Below, piece by piece: positions 1 to 59,700 of a stretch of DNA of 64,000 bases. Positions within the stretch are counted from its first letter, which is position 1. Each line of letters begins with the position of its first letter. The position numbers and the translations under genes were made by a program. The DNA is from Lycocorax pyrrhopterus obiensis (Eukaryota > Chordata > Aves > Passeriformes > Paradisaeidae), in the NCBI GenBank assembly GCA_014706295.1, contig JACSVZ010000022.1, positions 9,256,830 to 9,320,829 on the forward strand, read 5' to 3'. The notes below the pieces were generated by a model. It searched no databases. It was not told where the DNA came from and saw only the letters and a program-made list of their open reading frames with translations.

Positions 1-117
1 ACTGTGTGAATGTGTTGGTCACCACAACTCAGCTTATACCAGCTCTGGCTAAAGTGCTTCTCTATGGACTGGGCACTGTCTTCCCCATTGAAAACATTTA
101 CAGTGCAACAAAAACAG
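1..117 (+). CDS. EYA2: EYA2 coding exon (third from last), 5' cut by window edge
   Basis: Read in frame from base 3, this exon encodes a stretch beginning [18 protein letters not shown] and ending YSATKTG, which is the Eya domain. EYA2 is a nuclear/cytoplasmic transcriptional coactivator of Six proteins and a Mg2+-dependent HAD-family tyrosine phosphatase. The middle Thr of VTTTQ is HAD motif II. Counting back from the stop codon in the third exon places it at residue 448 of a 538-residue protein, which agrees with human EYA2. The exon ends ACAG before gtaag, leaving one base of a Gly codon. EYA1 and EYA4 are the alternatives. The downstream CHADLEALRH tail and the ZMYND8 neighbour favour EYA2. 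The upstream exon border lies outside the window. Confidence 0.95.
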
Positions 118-940
118 GTAAGAGCAAACTGACTGAAGTCTCACCTAAGACAGGCTGAAGTTTTGTCCCTAAGTCAGGCACAGCCATCCAACCTGATTGT
201 AACAAGCAATGAATGAGCTTTATTTTTAGCTCTGTACTTACAGATGTCTAATTCACATCCTGACTCCCACACTTAACCTAGTACAGACTGCAGGGAAAAA
301 AAATTTAAAAAACACTTCTCAAGTGTCTCCATGGGGGAGTGAGCCAGATACAGAGATCTGTATCCACCCTATGGTGCACTGACTGCACATGGGATGTCCA
401 GCTGCACCCAGCTGGAAGGAAGGGCTGGTTGGACCTGTTACAGAAACACGGTTTGGATCCTCTTACCCTTGCAGAGGGGTCAAGTGTGCTGAATGAGCTC
501 TGTGAAGCTTTGTGAGTACTAAGTACTGATAGGGTTGGCTTGGGGCTTTTTTGTATTCTGTTCTTTCTGGTGTGTTTGAACCTTTGAGGATTGCATTTTC
601 ATGTTTTTACTGCAACCAGAATGAACAGAAGAGGGCTCTGGAAACTGAATGCCATGAGTGTCACATCAGTCTGCCAGCTGGTGGTCTAAGCAGGGCATCA
701 CAGTCACAAAGCTCACAGCAGCACTTGGAAGTCCTTGGCTGACAAAACAAGTGCTAGCAACTGTCATGAGATGGAGAGGATCCACCTCAGAAGATGCAGT
801 TTGATTCCAGTTTGAAAAGAAAGCAAAGAATGCTGCAGCCAGTTCAGTTAGGTTACAGCTCCAGGTCCTGTACCTGAATATTAGCTCTGCCTGTGGTGTG
901 TGTCCAGATAAAAAAATGTATCTTCTCTTGTGTTGCTTAG
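118..940 (+). other. EYA2: EYA2 intron, 823 bp
   Basis: This interval lies between a gtaag donor and a ttgcttag acceptor. I see no exon, RNA gene or recognisable transposon in it. Short open frames on either strand show no protein-family signal. Confidence 0.85.
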
Positions 941-1041
941 GGAAAGAGAGCTGTTTTGAAAGAATAATGCAGAGGTTTGGAAGGAAAGCCGTGTACATTG
1001 TAATAGGAGATGGTGTTGAAGAGGAACAGGGAGCAAAAAAG
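941..1041 (+). CDS. EYA2: EYA2 penultimate coding exon
   Basis: This 101-bp exon supplies the last two bases of a split Gly codon and then encodes [12 protein letters not shown] followed by [21 protein letters not shown]. Two phosphatase active-site elements are visible. The Lys of GKES (residue 480 by back-count from the stop) is HAD motif III. The Asp of GDGVEEE (residue 502) is the Mg2+-binding motif IV. The borders are ttgcttag at the acceptor and AAAAAG followed by gtacag at the donor. The exon ends in phase 0, matching the terminal exon. Confidence 0.96.
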
Positions 1042-4000
1042 GTACAGTTTGTGGATACCATGCTGGATTCTTCCAAGTTTTGATTGCAATGACCCTTTTG
1101 TTATTTAAGCATTTAATGAAGGTCCCTCCACTTGAAGCAGTTTACAATTGGTCTCATTTCTTAATATGCAAAATACTCAACAATCACCTTGTCTGAAATT
1201 CCATGTTCTAAATCTCCCCACTTCGGCAGCTGGTACAATATTTCAGGTAGTTGCTGTGTCACATGTTCCAGGAATCATTCTTGCTTAATAACGATGCTAT
1301 GAAGGCACAAAAAGGGAAATTCCAGTGTGTGATCTCAGATGAGCAGGCAGAGTGAATTTCTGATCTACATGTGCTGCTTTTGTAAATTCTAAATTGTTGG
1401 AATTAATTTTGAATTACTTACTAGAATATGCCTATGTCCATACATGTGTTTATATTTATGACTCATCGAGATCATGGAGTGTAACTTCATTATAGCAAAT
1501 ACCAAAGGGGCTTGTGCAGAGTTGCTGCCTTTATCAATGACTTACGGATCAATGGGATTAATTCCATAAGCAAAATGAAATCAGAAAGTTGTACTGAATA
1601 CGAAGAACAGAAACTGCAAAAGCAGTGTGGTCAGGAATAATGAGAATTGGAACAGCCAAAGTTTTCATTTCCTGAACTTTAGAACAGAAACTTGCCTGGA
1701 GCTTCCATTTATTTGGCTTTACAGGGCAAGGAATACAATTTGTTAAAGGCAAACATTATTTGCCAAGATCTTTGTGCATCCTGGGTCTTGTGCTCCTGAT
1801 GTGACTGGAGAAATGTGATAGAGCTGCATTTGCTCCAGGAACACTGCACATGAGTTGAGATGCAGGAACTGGCTGAATGAGCTCCATCTTCAGCAGACTC
1901 GTTAATTTTTAACAGATACACAAACAGCTGGTGTACCTCAGGTGATGTACAAAGTGCAATATCACAGGAGCTCAGCTATACAGCTGAACCTTGTGCTGGA
2001 GGACCTGTTATCTCATTCTGGCTGAAGATCCTGCAAAGACTTTCCAAGCAAGTTTGAGCACAAGCCCAGGAACAAAGGGATCCCAGCAAATAAGGTGGGG
2101 GGGCACATGTTCTGTCCCCAGAACTGTATCTCAGGTTATCTTCAAAGCAGCAGAAACCCTATTTTTTTTTATAGTATATTTTTCCTGGCCAGTGGAAGCA
2201 GCAATATCTGCACCCACCTTGGAAAACTACCTAAAACTGCAGATGGTTTTGTAGGTCATGAAGGGTTAAGGAGCTGTCAGGAAGAGTCCAAAATGCATGA
2301 CTGGGGCTGAAGTGACAATAGCCTGCTGCTTGTGGCAGCTCAGTGCCACACTTCAAAGGCAGTGGGTCAGTGAACAGGGTTGCATCAAAGGCTGCAGGGG
2401 CTCTCAGCCTGCGTGGTGAGGTGGGGAGGTTCAGCAGTCTCCTCTGCTGGGATTTCAAGAGCCTCCTGCTCCTGTCTCCTGGCCTAAGCAGCTCAGCCAT
2501 TAGTAGAGCACATTCTTTGCTGGGCTGTCGCCTCCTTTGATTGATGACAATCATTAATCAAACCTTCTACACACCTGAGCTTTATACAGAGAAAACAAAA
2601 AAGGGAGGGGACAGGCAGAGAGCCTTTCGCTGTTTGGCTGACAGCACTGACAGCACTGATAACATCTCCAGTTTCGTGGGTCATTTTTCTTCACCTGTCT
2701 GATGAGTGATAAATCTGTAACTGCTGAACAACAGGAGTGGCTGGGAGGGCAAGTTTTCTTCTGGTTTAAGAAAGAAAAACAGATAATTTAATGGAAGGGG
2801 TTTAATAGAAACTGGGGGACAGAGACAGAAATAACTTTTCCCTGTAAAGTGAAATTGCAGAACAGTGGATTTCAGTCACTTCAGCTGTCTGGGTTTGTTT
2901 GCTGTCTCTACACACACTGATAAACAGCTCGAAGGAAACATTTGTTTACTGGTAGGCAACAGGCAACATACCAGAGAGAAGCTTCAGTTGTATTTAAAAG
3001 TTAGAGGAGTGGAAATAGACACTCTGTAACATAAACATCTGGAACCACTGGAATTTTTTGTACACAGGTAGGTACAACTGGAAAAGGAACATCTCCCTTC
3101 ATCAGAATCTGTCTAGGAAGTGTTTGTTCTCTGAAGCTTTGTTGAAGCTGTTTATGCAGAAGCAGCGTGGTTACAGGTGAATTCCTGCTGTGATAAAAGA
3201 CTCTAAGATGTGTTATGCCCAAGCTGGAAGGGACTAAGTGCTGTCAGTTTAGGCTTTCTGTACATTTATTACTACATATATACCACTGACTGTGCAGAGA
3301 CTGGCATTTTGGGAGAAGGCAAAGAAAATCACAGTCCCAAATGTTACAAAATCACAGTGCAGAAAGGAGTTGTGTCTTTGGTTTAACTGCTTTAAGTGTC
3401 TTGGAGAAGAAACAAATCCAGCACAAACCCTAGGGTCACCAGAACACACCAAGAAAAGTTGTATTTAACATCTAAGAGCATGTTCTAATTATTTTGAGGT
3501 TCTCTCTGTGCAAGCAACCATGGGGATCACAGCTGTTGCTAAGGAACTCTGCTGTTCAGGGATGCTTTCAGGGCACTCTCATTACAGGTAACATTCCAGG
3601 TCCCCGATGAAATTGAACTGCACTTGTTTCACAGCAGTCAAAAAGTTGATGCTTTGTCCTCTTTCAGATGCAAGTCTTGGTTTTCTACAGTATATTCACA
3701 ACTTCTAGGAGAATGATCAGGGTAGTATAAAGAAGATAGAGTAGGTCACAGGTAATTGACCTTCCAGATTTTGTCCAGATGCTCAGATTTCAAGTGGAAC
3801 AGGCTGGTTAAAACTTGGACATGTATGTACATGGCTGCAGATTTATCACAGCAAATACAAATTCAAAAACAGGGAGGCAGAAGAATAATTTAAATAATCT
3901 CCCATAAATGGGAGTTAGGACAGTTTTTTGGGGACAGACTGTTATATAACCCTGTTGCTCCTTCCCCTGAGGCAACAGTGTTACATTAAATGAATAATCG

Positions 4001-4570
4001 ATCTGAGCAATGATACCAGTTCCTACATTTGTAGAAAATGCAGTATGACCTGTTGCAGTTAATTGGGAAGGTGAATTGTTAGAAAGCATTTTGATTGTGT
4101 GGCATTTTATCCCTTTATTTACATTTTTAGAAATTTTAATAACTTCCTTTTACAATAGAGAATTTGTCTGTGAATCACTGGTAACAGCTTTCACTACTGA
4201 AGTTCGCCTAAAACTGTTTCTAGTAATACTGCAGTTCTAGAAACATTCCTAAGTAATTCATGGGGGGAAAAAAATAGGAGCAAAGTTTATATCCAGCCCA
4301 CATCCTCCATCACCTGTGAAGCAGGATGCTCCTAAGTTGTGGAGGATGTGTCTTCCTGTCTGTGTAGGAGAGACAGATCAACACAGAGACACTCCCCACT
4401 CTGTCTCTTCCTCCCTCCCCTAAGATGAGCCTCCTTGCCTCTGGCACTGTGACAGCCTGATGGCCAAGTACAAAACTTGGTTCCTGAGGGTACAAACTAA
4501 GAAAGTTGTTTTGATCTCAGCATTATACAAAAACAGAAAAAAAAATTCCACTCTTTTGGTTTCACTCTAG
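1042..4570 (+). other. EYA2: EYA2 last intron, 3.5 kb
   Basis: This intron has donor gtacag and acceptor tttcactctag. It contains no coding exon that fits EYA2 phase, no recognisable repeat and no RNA gene. Open frames here, such as those around 1558-1921, 2231-2554 and 3808-4089, carry no domain signal and are probably chance. Confidence 0.8.
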
Positions 4571-4651
4571 CACAACATGCCCTTCTGGAGAATCTCTTGT
4601 CACGCTGACCTGGAAGCTCTTCGGCACGCCCTGGAACTTGAATATTTGTAG
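4571..4651 (+). CDS. EYA2: EYA2 terminal coding exon with stop
   Basis: Directly after ctctag, this exon encodes HNMPFWRISCHADLEALRHA then LELEYL and TAG at 4649-4651. This is the invariant C-terminus of the Eya family. CHADLEALRH, rather than the SHSDLMALHH of EYA1 or EYA4, identifies EYA2. The exon is in phase 0, consistent with the preceding exon. Confidence 0.97.
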   Translation, partial: HNMPFWRISCHADLEALRHALELEYL

Positions 4652-5182
4652 CAGACCCCAGCATCTTAGCACTGGGAGGGCTTCAGTCAGACTCTTACAT
4701 CGGTTCCACCTATTCCTCAGCATTTTCTTAGTAAAAAGAAATCCCACAGCAACTGCAGTTTTTTTTGAAGGAGAACCCTTTCAGTGGAAGCCTTTAAGAA
4801 CTTGCAGCCAAAGAATATTGTATCAAGTCCTCCTTCCTTTGGACAGAGGAAAGTCCTCCTGATCAGTCACTGGGATGCTGCAGTTGCTGGCTAAGGTGGA
4901 GGCACAGAGCTCTAATGGTCTTTTTGCCATCAGCAAGGCAAGTGCTACAAATCTGGGTCTCCCTGTCAGCGTTCTTGGTTTTGAAAGGGGAAGAGGACAC
5001 AGCAAGGAGTCTGCACAATCCATCACATCACACGGGACCTTCTGAAAATAGGAGTGAAACTGTTGATTTTTTTTTTGTTTTGTTCTGGTTTTTGATTTTT
5101 TTTTTGTATTTTTTTAATTTATGAACTAATCTCATTACTCTGGTATTAAGCTCTGTACCTGTGTTTTTCATCTGGCTTTTGA

Positions 5183-5201
5183 GGGGTGGGGTGGGGTGGG
5201 G
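5183..5201 (+). repeat. four GGGG runs separated by single T (G-quadruplex motif)
   Basis: Four G4 runs with one-base T loops form a textbook intramolecular G-quadruplex. The motif lies on the sense strand of the inferred EYA2 3'UTR, so it would also be present in the RNA. Confidence 0.85.
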
Positions 5202-5436
5202 AAAGTCTTACTGTTCTAAATTAATAGTTCATTTCTCCAGAACAAACTCTGGGGAGAATCATATTGTGTACATGAGTAGTAAGGACACATGGTACTGCTG
5301 GTAAGAACTGTAGCTGTGGTTTTGAACCTTACCAAGATGGTACATGGACTGTGCATGTGTCTACACGGTGCCTTACGCTACCATCTTGGGGCTGAGGATG
5401 GGGAAAAAGTACCTTGTGATGAGTGAAAAGGCATTA

Positions 5437-5442
5437 AATAAA
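5437..5442 (+). terminator. EYA2: probable EYA2 poly(A) signal AATAAA
   Basis: This is the first AATAAA hexamer downstream of the EYA2 stop, about 0.79 kb away. It is followed within 25 bp by a U/GU-rich stretch (gtttacattttgggg). Use of the site is inferred from position only. Confidence 0.5.
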
Positions 5443-5460
5443 AACATGTTTACATTTTGG

Positions 5461-6420
5461 GGGACTGCATTACCTGCCTTCTCTCCCGCCACTCTTGGAT
5501 CTAGAGGTAGGATGTGCAATGTGTGCTCCCCATTTCAAGGCTGGCCTGGTAATCTTGCTGTCAAAATATTTAAATTCTCTGGGCCTGGATGAATCTCTTA
5601 CTTTGAAAACAGCTGGTTGTTCCTTGCTGTGGCACCAGGTAAGGTCAGAAGGATCAAAGCCCCTACATACAGGTCTTGGCTCAGCTCCTTCGCCAGTGGT
5701 TTTATGGATTTCTACATTTTCTACATACTTTTCTAGGATTTGGTCACTTGTTATTTTAGAGGAGGAAAGAAAACAAATCTTCTGTAGAAAAAAACTGCTC
5801 ATTAATAGAAAAAACTTCCACAGGCTGGAAAAGGTGTCAGAAAGCAGTGGGGTTTCCTACAACAATTTGTACATCTTGTACATCTCTCTTTTTCCTCTAA
5901 CACAAGGCCTCGTTTCAGCATCCACATTCCATGGGGAAGGCCAAAACGTCATTTCAAGCTTTCCAGTTTTGTGCTTTCCTGTAAACAGTAGCACTGGGAG
6001 CATGAACTGTGGTTGCTTTACAAATGCACAGAACAAGGTAACTGCGGGAGCAGCAACTTCAAACAATATCCACAGACTTTACTACGAGATGTTTCACAAG
6101 CTTCCTCCTTCTAACTTATAATTAAGACACACACACAGAAGTCTTGCCCAGTTCGTGCCCTCGAGGGGCTACAGCTGCACGCACCATGAGAGGCCCCATT
6201 TCTAACCCACAAATACACCTAACAATGATGGGTATCAGTCCAACCCCAATCCAACCACTGAATAAATGTTACACAACATCAAACTGGACAGGCTTGGATC
6301 CAAAGGTCCCACACTTCTGACAGAAGATGCCAACCTAAGTGAAATTACCTGTGATCTGGAGATTGTGCAGAAATGAACTTTCCTCCAGACTGAACCAGAA
6401 CTTGAAATCCAGGAACACAG
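5461..6420. other. convergent intergenic interval between EYA2 and ZMYND8
   Basis: This is about 1 kb between the inferred poly(A) sites of two genes that face each other. A 208-codon open frame (5495-6121, +) and a 110-codon frame (5470-5802, -) lie here. They resemble no family I know and overlap each other, so I treat them as chance. No RNA gene or transposon was recognised. Confidence 0.6.
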
Positions 6421-7824
6421 AACATTTTTCTAAAACAGTTTAATAAAAAAATGGTGACGTTTCTTGAAAAACTGGAGAAACCCAAAGCATATCGTGTGTG
6501 TCACCTGTCTTAGTCACAAAGAAACACAATTGTCAAAAAAGATATTTAAGTTTAATACAAATTTTATACAAAGAAAATGTGAAAAAATACTTCCATATGC
6601 TAAAAGCAATTATGCTTCACAAATAAGGCCAGCTAGGCTAGTTTTGACACAACTGCAATTAATGAATATTCTGTTCTCGCTTTTTTTTTTCTTCTAATAC
6701 TTTTTTCCCTCTAATCTGGGTACTAGCTGGAGACTGTACAAACCGCATTCTTATATAAACAATGGGAGAAATCAACATGACTAAAATGTACAACAGTGTA
6801 CTGGAATGATATCATACAATTAATTTTCTCATATACATACATCACCTTTGCTTTGTTCAATGCTTTCGTTTTACACAACATACAAAATGGGACTACAGTC
6901 TCAGTGTAACAGACAGCATCTCCAGGGGGTACTTCCTCTCATACTGTACTGCTTCATGCTTACATAAAAACATAAATTCCATCATATAAATAATACATGC
7001 TCTGGCCCAGCATCAAGAGTCCTTTGCCCATGTTTCCCAATCCATGTTTTTCTCCACACCTAGTTCTTGTTCAAAGTCCTCTGGGAGGATTTTTAAAAAA
7101 ATAAGAAAACTGTAAAGCATAGGAACAAACTTTACTGTCCTCAATCTTTGATATCAGTATCAGAAATCCTGCTACAACCAGCTGCTATTACACTTCCCAA
7201 ATTCTCTGATCTTAGACTGAATGAAATTTTAAATTAACCTGTAAACAACATGAATATTGTTGTCAGCCTGGTCATTGTGAAACACAGTGTAAATTTTTAT
7301 GGATTTCAGGTGCACATAATTTGCCTAATAGAGTTAACTGAAAAAAGATATCCTTCATCATTTGGTTGTTCAGAGAAATTCCACAAGAGAGTCAAAGTGC
7401 AGAAATTTTTTTCACTCCAAATGCAAAAAGTTGTTCAGATTCTCAGATTATTTGATGCAGTTTTCCAAGACCATTTTTCAGCATTAGGTTGTGGTAAGGC
7501 TGTTTTAAACCTTCCTTTTCCAACTTCAAACACTCTTTATAAGTTAAAGTCAATACAAATATAAAAAGGAGATGGTACTCTAATGACATCCACAAATTGT
7601 ACATTATTTACAAAAGAAGCATAGATTTAATATGGATCTTACCTGTCCTCAGCTTTTCTAAGCCAGCACTAATGCTTTACATTAATGTAGTGTAATTAAT
7701 GCTTTGTACACATACACAAAGCTAAAGTCTGAACCTCTGAGGTTAATCCAAAGAACTGTGTTTATTTGTCACATTCCTATTAGATTTATTTATTCCAACA
7801 ACTGTATGAACTTCTTGTTAGCAG
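6420..7824 (-). other. ZMYND8: ZMYND8 3' untranslated region (long form, approximate end)
   Basis: This is AT-rich sequence below the ZMYND8 stop codon. A distal ATTAAA (minus strand, 6439-6444) is followed on the minus strand by a U-rich and GU-rich element near 6410-6425, so I place the distal end there. Another ATTAAA lies at 6551-6556. Three AATAAA hexamers sit only 31-64 bases after the stop (minus strand, at 7789-7794, 7785-7790 and 7761-7766) and could give a very short form. Confidence 0.5.
7761..7794 (-). terminator. ZMYND8: cluster of three proximal AATAAA signals for ZMYND8
   Basis: On the minus strand, two overlapping AATAAA (AATAAATAAA) and a third 18 bases further on lie immediately after the stop codon. 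A GU-rich stretch (gtgtatgtgtac) follows near 7705-7717. This is the arrangement of a proximal cleavage site. Use is not shown by sequence alone. Confidence 0.45.
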
Positions 7825-56365
<48,541 letters not shown>

Positions 56366-56480
56366 TGTTAACACAGTGTTATGTCAATACTTATAAAACA
56401 TGGAGGACAGACTCTCAGTACTCGGGCAGGGAGGGCTTGGCACTTGGGCTTGATGATCTGTCTTCCCCATGAAAGCCGCC
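56366..56480 (-). other. ZMYND8: probable ZMYND8 5' untranslated region
   Basis: Sequence between the start codon and the CCAAT boxes. If transcription starts above 56472, an upstream ATG at 56472-56470 opens a 28-codon frame that ends at TGA (56387-56385), 19 bases before the main ATG. A TTTATAAG stretch near 56387-56395 is a weak TATA-like alternative. The transcription start is inferred, not seen. Confidence 0.4.
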
Positions 56481-56730
56481 CTCGGATTGGCTGCCCCGGC
56501 AAATCCGCATGTAAAGCGCCAGGGGATTGGCTGAGACACTTCCTGAGCGATTATCTTTGTGCGGCTCCGGGAGCAGGAGCCATCCCGGGCTCGGAGCAGG
56601 CCGGCGCGCTAGGCCCGGCTCCGCTCGCCATCGCCGCTGCCGCCCCAGCCCCGCGCTCCCCCGGCCAAAGGCACGCACTGCCCAGCTCGGGGAAGCGGCC
56701 GCAGGCCGCCTGCCTGAGCAAATGTGCCCC
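56455..56730 (-). promoter_or_regulatory. ZMYND8: CpG island promoter of ZMYND8 with two CCAAT boxes
   Basis: This is the densest CpG and GC stretch in the window, peaking at 56570-56710. It ends about 90 bp upstream of the ZMYND8 start codon. Two minus-oriented AGCCAAT boxes (plus attggct at 56486-56492 and 56526-56532) lie 40 bp apart, a typical NF-Y pair. No TATA box is present in the island itself. Divergent + strand transcription is possible but no gene is visible there. Confidence 0.8.
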
Positions 56731-59700
56731 AGCATGCCGTTATTGAAGGCATCTGGGTGTTCTAAACCCGAAGGAGGCTGAGTTCACCCAGGTCGCAAGA
56801 GCTGTTCTTTTGTTTGCACGGAAAGCGAAATTCGCTTTGCTGGTGCACTGCAGGCCACAGAGAGAGAGCAAAACTTACCGAAAATGCACGTGCACAGGAG
56901 GGACTGAAATTAATAACTCAGAATTCAGAGAAGGGTTCTCCTGCTCCAGAATTTAAATACATGAACATGCAGCAGAGCAACCATGTACCTACAGTGTGAT
57001 TTCTTTAGCTATCACGGTATGCTGAGTCCTAATAGGAAAAAGGAGCCTTAAACTAGAATGCTTATGTCTCCTTTTCCCAAAAAGTATTTCAGAATGGAAA
57101 TTGCTTTATCACAGAGCGTTGCTACCATGTGGTGCAGGCCCTCCCCGTGTTTAAAATGCTGCAGAACAAAACTAAAAATATCAGTATCACCCCAGACCCC
57201 GAGCTCTCCAGTCCCCCCCGGCCCCCACCTTTCGGCCTGCTCGGGCTGTTACACAAAACTGACTTCCTTAGGAGCGGCTGTAACTGCAGTTTCCTGTCCG
57301 TTAACCCTGTACGAGTTGGTGCTTTTTGAGATGCAACACAGGCCCTGAAAACACAGATTTCTCTACGTGGCAAGTTATCAGTCTGCCCCCACAAAAACAT
57401 TCACGTAGCTTTTCAGATGTTTTTGCTTTAGCTTTCTGTCTCCTACTAAAATGCTGCAAATGAAACAAAATGAGAAAATGGCGTGTAAGCAACCAGTTTG
57501 ATCTTGGGCCAATTCCCAAGCTTTTGATTCAAAAATGTGATTTCTGTTCTTTTCCCTAATGCAGTGAAAGTGGGAGGATTTATCGTTATGCCAAGAAGGA
57601 AGTCTTAACTCCAGATGAAGATCTTAAAGGTTAAATTTTTAAAAAGCCTCCAACAAGCCTTTATATTATTGTTCAAAATTTTGCATCTGTGTTATATAGC
57701 TCTGTATTATCATTCTATAGCCATGGAGATTGCAATGGAAATTGCAGATGAAAGGGTGATTCTGAAGCATATTGAATATCAAATGATTATTTAGTAAAAA
57801 AAGAAAAAAAAACAAGCGAAGGTATAGAGGGAGAGGCTTAACATTGAAACAATAATTATTAAATAATGAGATAAAATAACCAAAGAAAAATAAACATTCT
57901 TCCAATAAAACATGCAGGATCTCAAATTGTGCAAAACCAGCTATAAAAAGCCCTCTTCCAAAAATCTACGACAGTTGCAAACAAAATATGCACTTCACGT
58001 TTAGTTGAGTGCTAATAATCCCAGAAACAATCACCACAAAAAAAAAAAACTAATGCCCTCCCTTACCTCCATACAGCACCTCTCATGATAGAACTACTTT
58101 ACCACACAAACCTCTCTGCCTGAGAGCCGACGTGACTCATAACTGTGCCACTCAGTAAAATTAATCATCCTGCTCTGCATTGTCCCAAACTGCATTCAGA
58201 TTATTTCTTGAGATAGCATTGTCACAGGGAAGCTGCCACAGCAGCCTATCGCTGTGCTTACAGTTCTGTGTTTCTGCATTTCAGGCTGAAACAGCAGATT
58301 AACAGCCCAGAGTATAAATGATCGTCTCATAAGGAATTCTGGAGTCCCTGCTGGAAGCATTTTCTCTTTTTAGATTTGGCAACGTTTTTCAGGGCAGGGA
58401 GCAGGAAGGCTCATGGATTACACTGCCCGTTTGTTCTGTTTTAGGAACGTAGCAGGAACTAGGGATAGTGCTGCTATAAAGGGAATCATACAGCCCACTA
58501 CAGCAGCAGGAACACACTGAAAATTTATGACATTCAGTGCATACTTGCATCAGTTTCAACAGTTCAAACCCTTCAAGATGGATTTCTTTTTAATTGAACA
58601 CCTAAAGGCCTATGTTGCTCAGAGATATCACCCCCAACACACAAACAGCCAAATTTTGATTCCTCTAAGCAGTAAATGTGAGGATTGTCGGTCATTAACA
58701 TTTATGCTCATTGTGTGACTGCTCTACTCTAATATTATTCTCTTAAAAAAAAAAAATTCCTAATCTGTATGAAGAACAGCACGAGAGCAAAACTAAATAC
58801 ACAGAATTTGTCAATGCTTTGTGCTAACCCAGACCCGACTCTGGGAATGTTGTAATGCTGATGGTGCCTGGGAACGCTGCCAAGCTGACACACTTGGGCC
58901 TATCAGACAGACTGAGCACGAAGTGGAGAGAGAGAGGAAACAGCAGCCTTAGGAAAGGCCTAAGGCCCATCTCCTCTTGATTCAAGGAAGCGGTGGCCCA
59001 GATGCAAAAGAAAAATTTATAAACCTGCAGTCATTAGCAAGAACAAAACCACAGAAAGCACATCAGACACATATAGCATGTATATTCAGCCACTCGGCTA
59101 TTCTGCTCAAAAAGACAAAAGAATTCTGTCATGAATCAAAGGGGAAGCTTGAAATATATTTCTCTTTATTCTCTTGTCCACATGCTTATTTTGCAGCAGG
59201 AGGTACAAGCCTGGTGTAACACCACAGAGGTAACACCTGGAAAATACAGATTTTTGTCTTAAGTCACCATGATTGCATTTCCTGCTGCAGTTTGACCAAT
59301 TCTTTTACATAGGAATAGTGGGTTTTTTTGGTGGGGGAAGGGAAAGAAAGGTAAAGAAAACAATTTTTTTTTAAAAGAGCATGAGAGGGGAAGCTAAAAG
59401 CTTTGTTAAAGCAGAAAAGAGGGCAGAGATCAGATTAGCTTGTATTTGTCCTTTTCAGTGCTTTAGAGATATTAAGGGAAAACAGGGCTGTGAGGCAGGG
59501 GGGGGAAAAGGCTAAACAGAAATCAGAGGAAAGATGGAAAGCAAATTCAGTCAAAGGGATATTAAAAGACAGTAATGTTAAAGTACAACCCATTATAGAG
59601 GTCTTTTCAAAGAACTGTGCCCACTGTGCAGCATCTCCAGAAAGCGCACACGTCAGGCGTCACACTTATAAGGAACTATACTACATGATATATACCAGAG

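Larger units (their letters stand above)
4652..5460 (+). other. EYA2: EYA2 3' untranslated region (approximate end)
   Basis: This is sequence from the stop codon to the first canonical AATAAA on the + strand (5437-5442). It is AT-rich and contains a GGGGT-repeat block at 5183-5201 and a T-rich stretch at 5070-5120. The true 3' end is inferred. Further AATAAA hexamers at 6261 and 6443 would extend the transcript into the ZMYND8 tail. Confidence 0.55.

Noticed and set aside
666..1076. 136-codon frame on minus strand
   Set aside because: It is antisense to the EYA2 exon at 941-1041, so it is a shadow of that coding sequence.
5495..6121. 208-codon open frame on + strand
   Set aside because: It lies in the convergent intergenic gap and 3'UTR area, overlaps opposite-strand frames, and has no recognisable domain. 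Long chance frames are expected at this density.
56381..56781. Ala/Pro/Arg-rich frames in the CpG island
   Set aside because: GC-rich sequence lacks stop codons by composition. No splice context or family similarity supports a gene.
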